Notes: a model not told the origin generated them from the letters alone. Shown: positions 44,004-53,478, counted from the first letter of the stretch. The stretch is DNA of 64,000 bases from Bradyrhizobium sp. CSS354 (GCF_029051725.1 NZ_JAACFU010000007.1:349412-413411), one strand, 5' to 3'. Numbers and translations are program-made.

Positions 44004-44804
44004 TCAGCTTTTCCGCAGGATGACGTGATAATCGCCGCGGCGGACGTCGGTCCCGCGCGGGAGCACGGCGTTGAGCACGGCGGCGCCGGCGTCGACCAGG
44101 GCTGCGAACAGCGGCTTGCGCCGGCGCATCTCGGGATAGCGCGGGCTCTCGACCTCACGGCGGTAGATCATCTCGAGGCCATTGGCGGCGGCGAAGGCTT
44201 CGAGCCTCGGCAGCGACACCAGGGGATGGAAGAAGGTCGGGAACGGCGGCTCGCCCGGCAAGCCGGCATCTTTGATGCCGCGAATGTGCCGGTAAAACCA
44301 GACGTGGAACCAGTGCGGCGAGTATTTGGTGACGACCCCGGACAATGAGCGCGGATTGGGCGCGCCGATCAGGATCATCCCGCCGCGCTTGAGCGCATCG
44401 CGGAAATTCAGGAGTGCGGCGTCGACGTTCGGAAGATGTTCGATCACGTTGTAGCAGATCACCAGATCGAATGTCTCGTGCCCGAAGCGGTAGGTCTGGA
44501 CGTCGCCGAGGATCGCTTCGTCCGCGTAGCTGTTGTTGCGAACCTGGTCCTCGTCGATGTCGACGACGGTGACCTTGCTTCGACTCAGCAGTTCCGGTGG
44601 CAGGACGCTGCACGAGCCGCCTCCGGCTTCATAGGTGGCGAGCTGGCCCTGCGGCAGTTCGCGGCGCAGTACGTCGTGGACGGCGAGCAGGCTGTCGCGG
44701 GCTTCACCGGGGACGAGATCGTGCAGCGCCTGAGTGTGGGCGATGGCCGCGGGAATCTGGACCGCCGTGGCTGTCGCGAAATCGATCGTGGCTGGCTTGT
44801 TCAT
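44004..44804 (-). CDS. SAM-dependent methyltransferase, class I
   Basis: A 266-residue methyltransferase. Motif I is LATYEAGGGSCS near residue 57, motif II is VVDIDEDQ, and ICYNVIEHL near residue 120 is the typical post-II region. The second half includes SPHWFHVWFYRHIRGIKDAG. These features fit sugar or small-molecule methyltransferases in polysaccharide clusters. It is monocistronic, between the ExoP operon and a 396-base gap. Substrate unknown. Confidence 0.88.
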   Translation of the reverse strand: MNKPATIDFATATAVQIPAAIAHTQALHDLVPGEARDSLLAVHDVLRRELPQGQLATYEAGGGSCSVLPPELLSRSKVTVVDIDEDQVRNNSYADEAILGDVQTYRFGHETFDLVICYNVIEHLPNVDAALLNFRDALKRGGMILIGAPNPRSLSGVVTKYSPHWFHVWFYRHIRGIKDAGLPGEPPFPTFFHPLVSLPRLEAFAAANGLEMIYRREVESPRYPEMRRRKPLFAALVDAGAAVLNAVLPRGTDVRRGDYHVILRKS

Positions 44805-45200
44805 ATTTTTTTCTGACCGCGCTTGTTCGACTTAAATTTACAGGAAAAATCTCGTGTAGCCGTAGAGCAAATCCGATGCCGCGACGCTTCACCCGTCACG
44901 GTGCTTACGATCGGGTTAATGGGCATGTGCGTTAACTACGGCATCGTCCGCGCCAGCCGCCATCGGCGCGGTGGACCGCGAATTGCAGTATCACGCGCGC
45001 AAGGTTTCGCAGCAGAAACAGCCGAAAGCAGTTAAGCGCATGGATGGCAGAAAATCGGCGGCGTGCCGCCGTCGCGAGGCTCCAACCGGCCGTTCATTTT
45101 GGGACGTGCCTGTCCCGCGGCGATGTGCCGTCGCGGGACGGCGCTGATCCCCGGGATCGAAGCAGGGCTTTTTCAATCTATCTCGGACATCTAGAACGTC
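44805..45200. other. Long gene-free gap with a possible leader hairpin set
   Basis: About 396 bases between the divergent methyltransferase and glycosyltransferase genes. No convincing gene. Near the glycosyltransferase I see GGGAC at 45101-45105, GTCCCGCG at 45112-45119 and CGCGGGAC at 45132-45139; the middle segment can pair with either flank, but not both. The last 60 bases (TTTTTCAATCTATCTCGG) look like an untranslated leader. Promoters for both divergent genes must lie here. Confidence 0.45.
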
Positions 45201-46229
45201 ATGACATTGATCCCGACAGACCTGTCCGCCACGCGTATCTCGGATGCCGTGCGCGATCCCAACCGGGAGATCGCGGCCAGCTCCCGGATTATCGACCTGT
45301 CGGTTGGTATCGTCGTCTGCATCCCCTGCTTCCGCCGCCCGCAGCATCTGCGGTTGACACTGGACTCGCTCGCCAGCCAGCGCACCCCGCGCTCCTTCGC
45401 CGTCGTCATGGTCGAGAACGATGCGGTACGGCGCGAAAGCGCGCCGGTGGCCGCGGAATATCTCGCCGATGGCAGGCTTCAGGGCATCTGCCTGGTCGAG
45501 AAACGGCAAGGCAATGTCCAGGCGATCAACGCCGCGTTCGAGACGGCGCTGGCGCTGTTCCCCGCCGCGACCCGGTTCCTGATGATCGATGACGACGAGA
45601 TCGCTTCGCCCGATTGGCTCGAGCTGATGGTCCGCACCGCGGAGGCGACCGGCGCCGATGTGGTCGGCGGGCCGGTGCTGCCGATCTTCGAGGACGACAG
45701 CATGCCGTGGCTTTCGGGGCACCCCGTTTTCTGTCCCGCCTATGATTACAGCGGCGCGGTGCCCCTGATCTATGGCTGCGGCAATTGCCTGATCACGCGT
45801 GCGGCGTTCGAGAGGTTCGCCCGGCCCGCTTTCGATCCGCGCTTCAACTTCCTCGGGGGCGGCGACTGCGATTTCTTCGTGCGCTGCCGCGATGCCGGCA
45901 TGACGTTCCACTGGACGGCGGAGGCTGTCATCACCGAGACGGTGCCGCAAAGCCGCACCGGTTTCGGCTGGATCGTGAAGCGAGGCCTGCGCATCGGCGC
46001 GATCAATTATCGTGTGCAGTCCAAGGCCGCGCAGGGCACGGCGGCGCGAGTGTGGGTGTTTGCGCAGGTGCTCGGGAGGTTGCCGCTGTCGTTGGTGCGC
46101 GCGGCCACTCTGCTGAACTCATCGAAGGCCGTCGTCGCGATGCATCCCGTGATGGTCGCGCTCGGCTCGTTGTTCGCCGCGTTCGGCGTGGAGCCGAAAC
46201 CCTATGAGGCCTCGAAGATCGTGTCCTGA
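45201..46229 (+). CDS. Glycosyltransferase family 2 protein
   Basis: A 342-residue GT-A fold glycosyltransferase. VGIVVCIPCFRRPQHLRLT near residue 35 is the nucleotide-sugar entry strand, FLMIDDDEIASPDWLE near residue 130 holds the metal-binding DxD, and FLGGGDCDFFVRCRD near residue 225 is the typical acceptor-side region. A hydrophobic C-terminal segment may anchor the enzyme. It faces the next glycosyltransferase gene with only 15 bases between their stops. Donor and acceptor sugars unknown. Confidence 0.92.
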   Translation: MTLIPTDLSATRISDAVRDPNREIAASSRIIDLSVGIVVCIPCFRRPQHLRLTLDSLASQRTPRSFAVVMVENDAVRRESAPVAAEYLADGRLQGICLVEKRQGNVQAINAAFETALALFPAATRFLMIDDDEIASPDWLELMVRTAEATGADVVGGPVLPIFEDDSMPWLSGHPVFCPAYDYSGAVPLIYGCGNCLITRAAFERFARPAFDPRFNFLGGGDCDFFVRCRDAGMTFHWTAEAVITETVPQSRTGFGWIVKRGLRIGAINYRVQSKAAQGTAARVWVFAQVLGRLPLSLVRAATLLNSSKAVVAMHPVMVALGSLFAAFGVEPKPYEASKIVS

Positions 46230-46244
46230 CGCCGAGGCGGCGGG

Positions 46245-47231
46245 CTAAATACCAAAGCAGGCGAGGGCAACCCTGACCGCGGAGCGCGGCAGCGATTTGA
46301 GCGAGCGGCGCCCGACCATCCCGAGATAGGCGAAGGCTTGGCGATATCTGCCGAAGCGGACCGCTTGCATCGCCGAATATGTGACGAGATGAACTTCGGC
46401 GGCCTGGCGCAGCCCGGCTGCCATGCCCGCGGGCAGTCGCGCCATGATCAGCCCGTCGTCGAACACCCGCGCGATCGCCGGAAAGAAATCCTGTGGCGTC
46501 CGCACCGCCGCGTTCATGGTATTGGCCGTGTGCAGGCGGTAGTCAAGCAGAAGGTTCGGCGCAAATTCGAACTCGCCGATCGCGGCAAGGCGGCACCAGC
46601 AGTGCCAGTCCTCGCAATATCTGAGCGAGACGTCGAAGCCGCCGATAGCGCGGAAGGCCTCTGCACGTGCGAGCGCAATGCCGCCATTGACGATGAAGTT
46701 GCCGGCCGCCAGCCGCGCCAGCACGTCGCCGGACGGCTTGCGGCGCCCTTTCAGCAGATCCCGACGGCCGATCTGCCGCCCCTCGCTGTCGATCGTGTTG
46801 TAGTCGCCGTAGACGAGAACCGCGCGCGGCGCGCCACGCGCGGCCGCCAGCAGCGCCGCGACCGCGCCGGGCCGCAGGCGATCGTCGGCATCGAGGAAGA
46901 GTAGCCATTGGCCGTTCGCATGCTGCGCGCCGAGATTGCGCGCGGCCGATACGCCCGTCGCGCCGTTGGTCATCAGGCGCAGTCGCGGGTCACGAATGGC
47001 ACGGACGATGGCGGTGGTGCCGTCGGTCGAGCCGTCGTCCACGACGATCACTTCGGTGACCTCGGCTTGCGCCAGTGCGCTGGCGAGGGTTTCACCGACA
47101 TAGGCCGCAACATTCTTGGCCGGGATGACGACAGACACCGATGTGGCTGAGCCGACTTGCAGCGGGAGACGCGCCGCCGGAACGACGCGCGATGCGGCGG
47201 GCAATTCGAGAATTTCTTCCGCGGTGATCAA
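46245..47231 (-). CDS. Glycosyltransferase family 2 protein
   Basis: A 328-residue GT2 enzyme. SVSVVIPAKNVAAYVGETLAS near residue 30 is the entry strand (recognised as VVIPAKN), VIVVDDGSTDGT near 60 is the classic nucleotide-binding loop, and LLFLDADDRLRPGA near 110 holds DxD. FDVSLRYCEDWHCWCRLA contains the ED motif of the catalytic base. I chose the TTG start at 47231 after GGCGAG; a longer reading up to 47441 is possible but poor. It is divergent from the 47470 gene, whose promoter must overlap this start region. Confidence 0.88.
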   Translation of the reverse strand: MITAEEILELPAASRVVPAARLPLQVGSATSVSVVIPAKNVAAYVGETLASALAQAEVTEVIVVDDGSTDGTTAIVRAIRDPRLRLMTNGATGVSAARNLGAQHANGQWLLFLDADDRLRPGAVAALLAAARGAPRAVLVYGDYNTIDSEGRQIGRRDLLKGRRKPSGDVLARLAAGNFIVNGGIALARAEAFRAIGGFDVSLRYCEDWHCWCRLAAIGEFEFAPNLLLDYRLHTANTMNAAVRTPQDFFPAIARVFDDGLIMARLPAGMAAGLRQAAEVHLVTYSAMQAVRFGRYRQAFAYLGMVGRRSLKSLPRSAVRVALACFGI

Positions 47232-47469
47232 GATACGACTCGCCTTTAACCGTCTGTTAACCAGGGCGCATCTGCGCGTTCGCAATGCGATCGATCGCAA
47301 CCCTGACCGTCGCGAATGATACTCGCATTGGGAAAAAAACGTCGCCGCGACGGCTACCGCAGCGTTGGTTTCGTCAATTAGCGTTAAGCCGCCGGCATTA
47401 AGCCTGTGGCAAATTTGGAAGAGTGCGACAGCCGGTCCCATGCGAGAATGCGCAACCTGGCTGCCGCGG

Positions 47470-48546
47470 ATGGACCCAGTGCCCGCAAAGACATTCGACT
47501 ACGATCCCGACGACATGGTCCTCAACCTGTTCTACGAGGATAAGGACGATCGCTGGTTTCCCGGCGACCGGCATCTGCGGCGCATGGCGCGTCGCATGCT
47601 GCTCGGCGAACCGCGCATGAGCGGGCAGCTCCGCGTGTTCCTCAATCTCTGTGCGGGGCTCGATCGGCTCGGCATCCGCTATCGCGTCAACGACTACAGC
47701 TACATCGCGCGGCATCCGGGCGAACTCGCCTGCATCATCGGCCGCACCTTCCTGCTCGACAAGTTCGCCTGGAAAAATCCGATCCTGCTCGGCGTCGCCG
47801 CCCACAATCATCCGCTCGACGATCCCGACCTGTTCAAGCGCTTGCCTGTCAAGAAGGTCGTGGTGCCGGGCCCCTGGTACGCCGACATGTATCGGCCGCA
47901 TTGGCCCGAGACGGAGGCTTGGCCGATCGGCATCGACACGGATCTCTGGGCACCGTCGCCGACGTCGCAAAAGAGTGTCGACGTCCTGATCTACGACAAG
48001 GTGCACTGGAACCGCGAGCGTTATGCGCCGGAGTTGATCGAACCCGTCCGCGCCCGGCTCACGAAGGAAGGCCGCTCGTTCATCGAGCTGCGTTACGGCA
48101 GCTACAAGGAGGAAGACTATCGGGCTGCGCTCGCGCAATCGCGTGCGATGATCTTCCTGTGCCAGAACGAGAGCCAGGGCATCGCCTATCAGCAGGCCTT
48201 GTCTTGCGGCGTGCCGGTGCTTGCCTGGGATCCCGGCGGCCCTTGGCGGGACCCCGATTATTATCCGCATCGCGTCCAGTTCGCACCGGTGTCGTCGGTG
48301 CCGTACTGGGACGATCGTTGCGGCGCCAAGTTCGTCGACATCGCCGGGTTCGAGGCGGGTTGGGAGCAGTTCTGGGCCGGGTGTGCCGCTGATGCGTTCG
48401 ATCCGCGCGGCTTCGTGCTCGACAATCTCACGCTGGAACAGCGCGCGCTGCAATATTACGAGATCGCGCGAAGCATCGTGCGGCAGCAGGCGGTGCCGCA
48501 GAGCCCCGCTGGACTGGTTGACGGATGCTTAACAGGGATCGGCTAA
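47470..48546 (+). CDS. Glycosyltransferase-like protein of the polysaccharide cluster
   Basis: A 358-residue protein that looks like a GT-B glycosyltransferase. In the C-terminal half, LCQNESQGIAYQQALSCGVP with VLAWDPGG is the usual donor-binding region (E-x7-E type). The N-terminal half (FPGDRHLRRMARRML, MSGQLRVFLNLC) is not diagnostic. I start at the Met at 47470 (MDPVPAKTF), but MRECATW at 47440 is also possible; neither has a strong ribosome binding site. It is followed after 41 bases by the O-antigen ligase-like gene. Function within the cluster is inferred. Confidence 0.75.
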   Translation: MDPVPAKTFDYDPDDMVLNLFYEDKDDRWFPGDRHLRRMARRMLLGEPRMSGQLRVFLNLCAGLDRLGIRYRVNDYSYIARHPGELACIIGRTFLLDKFAWKNPILLGVAAHNHPLDDPDLFKRLPVKKVVVPGPWYADMYRPHWPETEAWPIGIDTDLWAPSPTSQKSVDVLIYDKVHWNRERYAPELIEPVRARLTKEGRSFIELRYGSYKEEDYRAALAQSRAMIFLCQNESQGIAYQQALSCGVPVLAWDPGGPWRDPDYYPHRVQFAPVSSVPYWDDRCGAKFVDIAGFEAGWEQFWAGCAADAFDPRGFVLDNLTLEQRALQYYEIARSIVRQQAVPQSPAGLVDGCLTGIG

Positions 48547-48587
48547 GACCTTGAGCTTCCCTCCGGCTTCATCACCAGCCTCGAGCC

Positions 48588-49994
48588 ATGGATCGCAGCG
48601 CCATTGACATGACCGACGTCGAGGCCCGATCGTTCCGCGGCGTCCTGCGCGATGGGCTTGCGGGGGTCAACGCCGTGCGGGCGGCGCGCTGCCTCGTCGC
48701 AGTCGCAGCCCTGTTCCTCGTGCTGGTGACGCTCGATCCGTTTCCGGACCTGCGTAACGAGGATGTCACCACCGTCGTCGGCGGACGGATGGCGCTCACC
48801 TATGTCTCCTGGGGCCTGCTGGCCGCGGTCGCGGTGCTGTTCGTCGCCGCGGCGGATGCGCCCGCGCTGAAGACGCTGGTGACGCCGCTGCATCTCTGCC
48901 TGGTCGGCTGGCTCTTGATCAACATCGTCTTCTCCGAGAATCGCGGAGTTTCGATGCAGCGCTTCGTGCTCGCAGCCAGCGTGATGTCGCTCGCGGTGTT
49001 GTTGCCGTTGCTGCCGCCGACGCAGCGCAGCTTCAATCTGTGTCTCGGAGGCGCCGCGCTCGTCCTGCTTATGCTCTGCTATCTCGGCGTCTTCCTTGCG
49101 CCGCAACACTCGATGCACACTGCACTCGATGTCACCGAGCCGCAGTTGGCCGGCGACTGGCGCGGCAGCTTCGGCCACAAGAACATCGCCTCGCCGGTGA
49201 TGACCATCCTGGTCTATGTCGGCATTTACCTGTCTGCCATCGGCTCGTTCGTGATGGGTCCGGCCATCGCCGCGCTGGCCGGAATCTTCCTGATCTTCAC
49301 CGGCGGCAAGACCTCTTCAGTGCTATGCTTTGCGATCTACGCGCTCGCCTCGCTGGTGTGCGTCACACCAAGCCTGTGGCTGAAGCGGATCATCTGCTTC
49401 GTGCCGCTGATCGCGATGAACCTGTTGACGGTCGGCAGCGTCCTGAGCCCGGCGCTCGGGGCGATGACGCGGCTGCTTCCGCTCGATCCCACCTTCACCG
49501 GGCGCTCCGCCATCTGGGAGTTCGCGCTCGCCGCCGTCGCCGAGAAGCCGATCATTGGTCACGGCTATGCCGCGTTTTGGGACGACGTGACCGCGCGGCA
49601 GACCGCCCAGGGCGCCGAATGGGCGACGAGCGCGGCGCACAGCCACAACAGCTATCTCGACCTCGCGGTCACCATCGGCCTGCCGGGGCTGTTGCTGGTC
49701 ATCCTCATCTTCGTGCTCGCGCCGCTCGGCAATTTCCAGTCGGCCCGAACTCACAACCGCAGCGATGCGTTAGCAAAGCTGTTCCTGACCGTGTGGCTGT
49801 TCGGCCTGTACTACGGGGCCACCGAGACCTTCCTGCTCGAACGGCAGAATCCGATCTGGTTCATGTTCGCCGTCGCCGTGGCCGGCCTGCACTTCCTGGC
49901 CAGGTTCCAATGCGTCGCGGAAGTGGAACCGGACCCCGATGACTTGTCGCAGCCGGTGCGGCTGCAGTGGCATCGGCTTAACGATAAGCAATGA
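48588..49994 (+). CDS. O-antigen ligase / polymerase family membrane protein (ExoQ-like)
   Basis: A 468-residue membrane protein with about ten hydrophobic segments. The large periplasmic loop ends with GHGYAAFWDD and the signature AHSHNSYLDLAVTIGLPGLL, the His-x-His-N-x-Y motif common to WaaL/Wzy/ExoQ enzymes. These polymerise or transfer lipid-linked oligosaccharide. Preceding loop contains FTGRSAIWEFAL, where the conserved Arg lies. In an exopolysaccharide cluster with a Wzz-like partner, polymerase (Wzy/ExoQ) is the likelier role. It is co-oriented with the gene before it and the acyltransferase-like gene after it. Confidence 0.9.
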   Translation: MDRSAIDMTDVEARSFRGVLRDGLAGVNAVRAARCLVAVAALFLVLVTLDPFPDLRNEDVTTVVGGRMALTYVSWGLLAAVAVLFVAAADAPALKTLVTPLHLCLVGWLLINIVFSENRGVSMQRFVLAASVMSLAVLLPLLPPTQRSFNLCLGGAALVLLMLCYLGVFLAPQHSMHTALDVTEPQLAGDWRGSFGHKNIASPVMTILVYVGIYLSAIGSFVMGPAIAALAGIFLIFTGGKTSSVLCFAIYALASLVCVTPSLWLKRIICFVPLIAMNLLTVGSVLSPALGAMTRLLPLDPTFTGRSAIWEFALAAVAEKPIIGHGYAAFWDDVTARQTAQGAEWATSAAHSHNSYLDLAVTIGLPGLLLVILIFVLAPLGNFQSARTHNRSDALAKLFLTVWLFGLYYGATETFLLERQNPIWFMFAVAVAGLHFLARFQCVAEVEPDPDDLSQPVRLQWHRLNDKQ

Positions 49995-50059
49995 GGTCAC
50001 TTGTGGCTGCGACAAAACACAATCTATCTGGAAACACCCAGTAATCGTATGTCCCGCGG

Positions 50060-51205
50060 ATGACGATCCTCAGCGTCGAGCAACCAGATGGTCTTGTGTT
50101 CAGCACGTCGGGAATCGCCGTCGATTTCGTGCGTGACTGGCGGCAGGCCGCATCGCGCCTGAACGCAGGCCATCGCACTGCATTTCAGCATGGATACTGG
50201 CTCGGCGCCTGGTATGAGGCGTTCCACGATTTCTCGCCGCTGATTGCATTGATCTCCGATGCCACGACCGGCAGGGACATCGCAATGGTGCCGATGATCA
50301 GCCACCTCAGGCGCGGCATCCGCATCGTCGAATTCGCCGATCTCGGCGTCTCCGACAACAACGCGCCGATCCTGGCGCTCGATGCCGCGTTGGACGCGGC
50401 GGCGACGGATGCGATCGGCGAGGCGCTGATCGACGCATTGCGCGCATTGCCGGACCGCTTCGACCTGCTGCGCCTGAGGAAGATGCCGGCCCATATCGGG
50501 GGCAACCCGAACCCGCTGGTGTCGCTCGGCCGGATCGGTTCCTGCTCGCTCAACGGCAACCTCGTGCTGACTGGCGACGACTATGAAGATTACCAGGCCT
50601 CGATCAAGCGCATGCAGATGCCGCGCTGCTGGCGCGTCTTCAGCCGTCACGCCGGGGCGCGATTCGAGATCGCCACTGATGTCGCGCGTGCGCGCGAGCT
50701 GCTGGACGTGATGGATGCCCAGCAGCAGGCGCGCATGCGAAAGCTCGGCTCGCGCTTCGTCCTCAACGACGAAACCCATGCGCAGTTCTATCGCGAGGTC
50801 GCCCGCCAGGGCGTCGCGGACGGTTACGCCGTCATTTCGGCGCTGGTGTGCGACGAGGCCGTTGTCGCCACCACGCTCGGCGTCAGGTTTGGTGCGACCT
50901 ATTTTTTCCTGCGCATCAGCCACGCCGGCGATTCCTGGTCGAGCTGCTCGCCGGGGCTGCTCGTGACCGATCGCACCATGGCGGCGTTGCATGCGCAGGG
51001 CGCGCGCCGTTTCGACCTCAGCATCGGCAACCAGGGCTACAAGCGCCGCTTCGGCGCCAAGCCGGTACCGCTGACCGATGTCAGCGTCGCGCTGTCCTGG
51101 CGCGGCATGCCCTTCGCATGGCGTGACCACGCCGCGCAGGGCCTGCGCCGTCACCCCAGGCTCGCCGCCTTTGCGGCGCAGGCGATTGGCAAGGGGATGC
51201 GCTGA
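50060..51205 (+). CDS. GNAT-fold acyltransferase-like protein (CelD/BioF2/FemAB type)
   Basis: A 381-residue protein with the tandem GNAT arrangement of the CelD/BioF2 group. The distal part AVVATTLGVRFGATYFFLRISHAG followed by SCSPGLLVTDRTMAALHAQGARRFDLSIGNQGYKRRFG (read in segments) is the hallmark: an acyl-CoA-binding loop and a conserved G-x-x-x-Y-K region. Proteins of this kind in polysaccharide clusters probably acetylate or otherwise acylate sugars. It ends the rightward operon. Donor and acceptor are not known. Confidence 0.85.
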   Translation: MTILSVEQPDGLVFSTSGIAVDFVRDWRQAASRLNAGHRTAFQHGYWLGAWYEAFHDFSPLIALISDATTGRDIAMVPMISHLRRGIRIVEFADLGVSDNNAPILALDAALDAAATDAIGEALIDALRALPDRFDLLRLRKMPAHIGGNPNPLVSLGRIGSCSLNGNLVLTGDDYEDYQASIKRMQMPRCWRVFSRHAGARFEIATDVARARELLDVMDAQQQARMRKLGSRFVLNDETHAQFYREVARQGVADGYAVISALVCDEAVVATTLGVRFGATYFFLRISHAGDSWSSCSPGLLVTDRTMAALHAQGARRFDLSIGNQGYKRRFGAKPVPLTDVSVALSWRGMPFAWRDHAAQGLRRHPRLAAFAAQAIGKGMR

Positions 51206-51235
51206 CGGGCGCTCCCCTCGCACCAGCCGTGTAGC

Positions 51236-51835
51236 TCAGCCATGGAGTTTTCTAGCGGTCTCCGCGATCTGCCGGCCCTGATAGCGTGCGCCGGCGAGCT
51301 CGTTGGCGCTGGGCTGCCGGCTGCCGTCGCCATCGGTGATCGTGGTGGCACCGTAAGGTGCGCCGCCGGTGACCTCGTCGAGCTTCATCTGGCCGGCGAA
51401 GCCGTAGTTCAGGCCGACCACGACCATGCCGAAATGCAAGAGGTTGGTGATGATCGAGAACAGCGTCGTCTCCTGCCCGCCATGCTGGGTCGCAGTCGAC
51501 GTGAAGGCACCGCCGACCTTGCCGTGCAGCGCGCCCTTGGCCCAAAGCCCACCGGCCTGGTCCAGAAAGTTCGCCATCTGCGAGGCCATCCGGCCAAAGC
51601 GGGTGCCGGTGCCGACAATGATCGCGTCATAATTGGCGAGGTCGTCGATATTGGCGATGGGGGCGGCCTGGTCGAGCTTGTAATAGGACGCCTTGGCGAC
51701 GTCGGCCGGCACCAGCTCGGGCACGCGCTTGATGTCGACGGTGGCACCCGCTTCGCGCGCGCCTTCGGCAACGGCATTGGCCATCGCTTCGATGTGGCCA
51801 TAGGCGGAATAATAAAGGACGAGAACTTTGGTCAT
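51236..51835 (-). CDS. wrbA: NAD(P)H:quinone oxidoreductase, WrbA type
   Basis: A 199-residue flavodoxin-like FMN enzyme that reduces quinones by two electrons. MTKVLVLYYSAYGHIEAMA is the FMN phosphate-binding start, GTGTRFGRMASQM near residue 73 and FTSTATQHGGQETT near residue 107 are WrbA hallmarks. The start at 51835 follows CGGAGACC. It is the last gene of a three-gene set with pirin and SDR on the same strand, divergent from a LysR regulator, consistent with a quinone/oxidative-stress operon. Confidence 0.96.
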   Translation of the reverse strand: MTKVLVLYYSAYGHIEAMANAVAEGAREAGATVDIKRVPELVPADVAKASYYKLDQAAPIANIDDLANYDAIIVGTGTRFGRMASQMANFLDQAGGLWAKGALHGKVGGAFTSTATQHGGQETTLFSIITNLLHFGMVVVGLNYGFAGQMKLDEVTGGAPYGATTITDGDGSRQPSANELAGARYQGRQIAETARKLHG

Positions 51836-51881
51836 GATGGTCTCCGTTGGATGCAGATTTGATGGGTTGATTGTTGGTGTC

Positions 51882-51909
51882 GTCATGCCCGGACAAGCCC
51901 CGCCATGAC
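51882..51909. repeat. Short GTCATGCCCGG palindrome
   Basis: GTCATGCCCGG, then ACAAGCCCCGCCATGAC, between pirin and wrbA genes. The GTCATG and CATGAC ends are complementary. It may be a truncated member of the GTCATTCC repeat family. Confidence 0.5.
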
Positions 51910-51920
51910 GGTGAGAGCCG

Positions 51921-52619
51921 TCAGGCCGCGTCGACGAGCACGATCTCGGAATCTTCCAGTGCCGTGATCTTCAGCCTGTCCTCGTCACGGATCGCGGCGC
52001 CGTCGCGGGCGTTGACGCGCACGCCGTTGATCTCGACCGACCCCGCCGCGGGCACGAGATAAAGGTGCCGCGACTTGTGCGGCGCGTACTCCGCGCTCTC
52101 GCCCGCCTTCAACGTGGTGGCGAGCACCCGCGCATCGGCGCGGATCGGCAGCGCGTCCGTGTCATTCTCGAAGCCGCTCGCGATGGTGACGAGCTTGCCC
52201 GAGCGGTCTCCTTTCGGAAACGGCTTCGAGCCCCAGGTCGGCTGGCCGCCGCGCGCGGTCGGCTCGATCCAGATCTGGAAGATACGTGTCTTGGTCGGCT
52301 CGAGATTGTATTCGGAGTGGCGGATGCCGCTGCCGGCGCTCATCACCTGCACGTCGCCCGCTTCGGTGCGTCCCTCGTTGCCGAGGCTGTCCTGATGGGT
52401 AATCGCACCCTCGCGCACATAGGTGATGATTTCCATGTTGGCGTGGGGATGGGCAGGGAAGCCGGTGTTCGGCGCGATCTCGTCGTCGTTCCATACTCGC
52501 AAGGCGCCGTGACCCATGTTGTCAGGGTCATAATGGCTTGCGAAGGAGAAATGATGCTTGGCGTTGAGCCAGCCGTGATCGGCGCCGCCGAGGGTTGCGA
52601 AGGGTCTGAGTTTGATCAT
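51921..52619 (-). CDS. Pirin family protein
   Basis: A 232-residue bicupin. The iron-binding N-terminal cupin shows FPAHPHANMEIITYVREGAITHQDS (recognised as PHANMEIITY and HQDSLGNEG) with the conserved His-x-His and Glu, and SAGSGIRHSEYN. Pirins of this group can act as quercetin 2,3-dioxygenase or as redox-sensing cofactors. The start at 52619 gives MIKLRPFATLG, the usual N-terminus (the gene lies 32 bases after the SDR). It sits between SDR and wrbA in the same direction, a combination that recurs in LysR-controlled redox operons. Confidence 0.94.
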   Translation of the reverse strand: MIKLRPFATLGGADHGWLNAKHHFSFASHYDPDNMGHGALRVWNDDEIAPNTGFPAHPHANMEIITYVREGAITHQDSLGNEGRTEAGDVQVMSAGSGIRHSEYNLEPTKTRIFQIWIEPTARGGQPTWGSKPFPKGDRSGKLVTIASGFENDTDALPIRADARVLATTLKAGESAEYAPHKSRHLYLVPAAGSVEINGVRVNARDGAAIRDEDRLKITALEDSEIVLVDAA

Positions 52620-52651
52620 CTGCGTGATTCCTTATGTTGCGACGGTGGCGC

Positions 52652-53404
52652 CTAGGCGCCAAAACCGCCGTCGACGTTGAGCACCGTGCCTGTGACGAAG
52701 GAGGCTTCCGGGCTTGCGAGGAAGACGATTCCGGCCGCGACTTCCTCGGGGCGGCCGAAGCGCTGCAGCGCGTGCTGCTTGCGCTGGGTCTCGGCGAACT
52801 CGCCGCCGTCCTTCGGATTCATGTCGGTGTCGATCGAGCCGGGTTGCACCACGTTCACGGTGATGCCGCGCGGGCCGAGATCGCGTGCGGCGCCCTTGGT
52901 GTAACCGACCACGGCGGCCTTGGTGGCGACGTAGTCCGCAAGGCCCGGGAACGAGGCGCGGTCGGCGAGCATCGAGCCAACGGTGACGATGCGGCCGCCT
53001 TCGCCCATCAATTGCGAAGCGGCGCGGATCGCCGCGATCACGCCATGCACGTTGACGGCGTCCTGTCGGGCGAGCGCCTCGGTGTCGGCATTGGCGTCGT
53101 CGATCACGCCGCCGCTCGCGACGCCGGCATTGTTGACCAAGATGTCGAGATGGCCAAACTCCTTCGCGACGTCGTTGACGAGCTGCGTCACGTCCTTGGC
53201 CGAGGCCTGGTCGGCCTTGAAGGCGCGGGCCTTGACGCCCCGGGCCTTCAACTCGGTGACGACCGCTTCCGCCTTTTCGGGAGAGGCGACGTAGCTGATG
53301 GCAACATCAGCACCTTGATCGGCGAGTGCGCGGGCAGAGGCCGCGCCGATACCGCGCGAGCCGCCGGTGACGAGGGCAACCTTGCCTGAGAGCTTCTTGG
53401 TCAT
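52652..53404 (-). CDS. Short-chain dehydrogenase/reductase
   Basis: A 250-residue SDR. TGGSRGIG near residue 14, NNAG near 90, and the active-site motif as YVATK near 158 are visible, followed by PGSIDTDMNP, and the end GTVLNVDGGFGA is typical. The start at 53404 (MTKKLSGKVAL) fits the family. It is the first gene of the SDR-pirin-wrbA set and is divergent from a LysR gene, 117 bases away. Substrate unknown. Confidence 0.94.
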   Translation of the reverse strand: MTKKLSGKVALVTGGSRGIGAASARALADQGADVAISYVASPEKAEAVVTELKARGVKARAFKADQASAKDVTQLVNDVAKEFGHLDILVNNAGVASGGVIDDANADTEALARQDAVNVHGVIAAIRAASQLMGEGGRIVTVGSMLADRASFPGLADYVATKAAVVGYTKGAARDLGPRGITVNVVQPGSIDTDMNPKDGGEFAETQRKQHALQRFGRPEEVAAGIVFLASPEASFVTGTVLNVDGGFGA

Positions 53405-53478
53405 TGGATTTCTCCGGTCCTGAATTTCTGATGACCCTTGGATAAGCCTCGGCCTGTGGTATAGAAATAGAAACTGTT

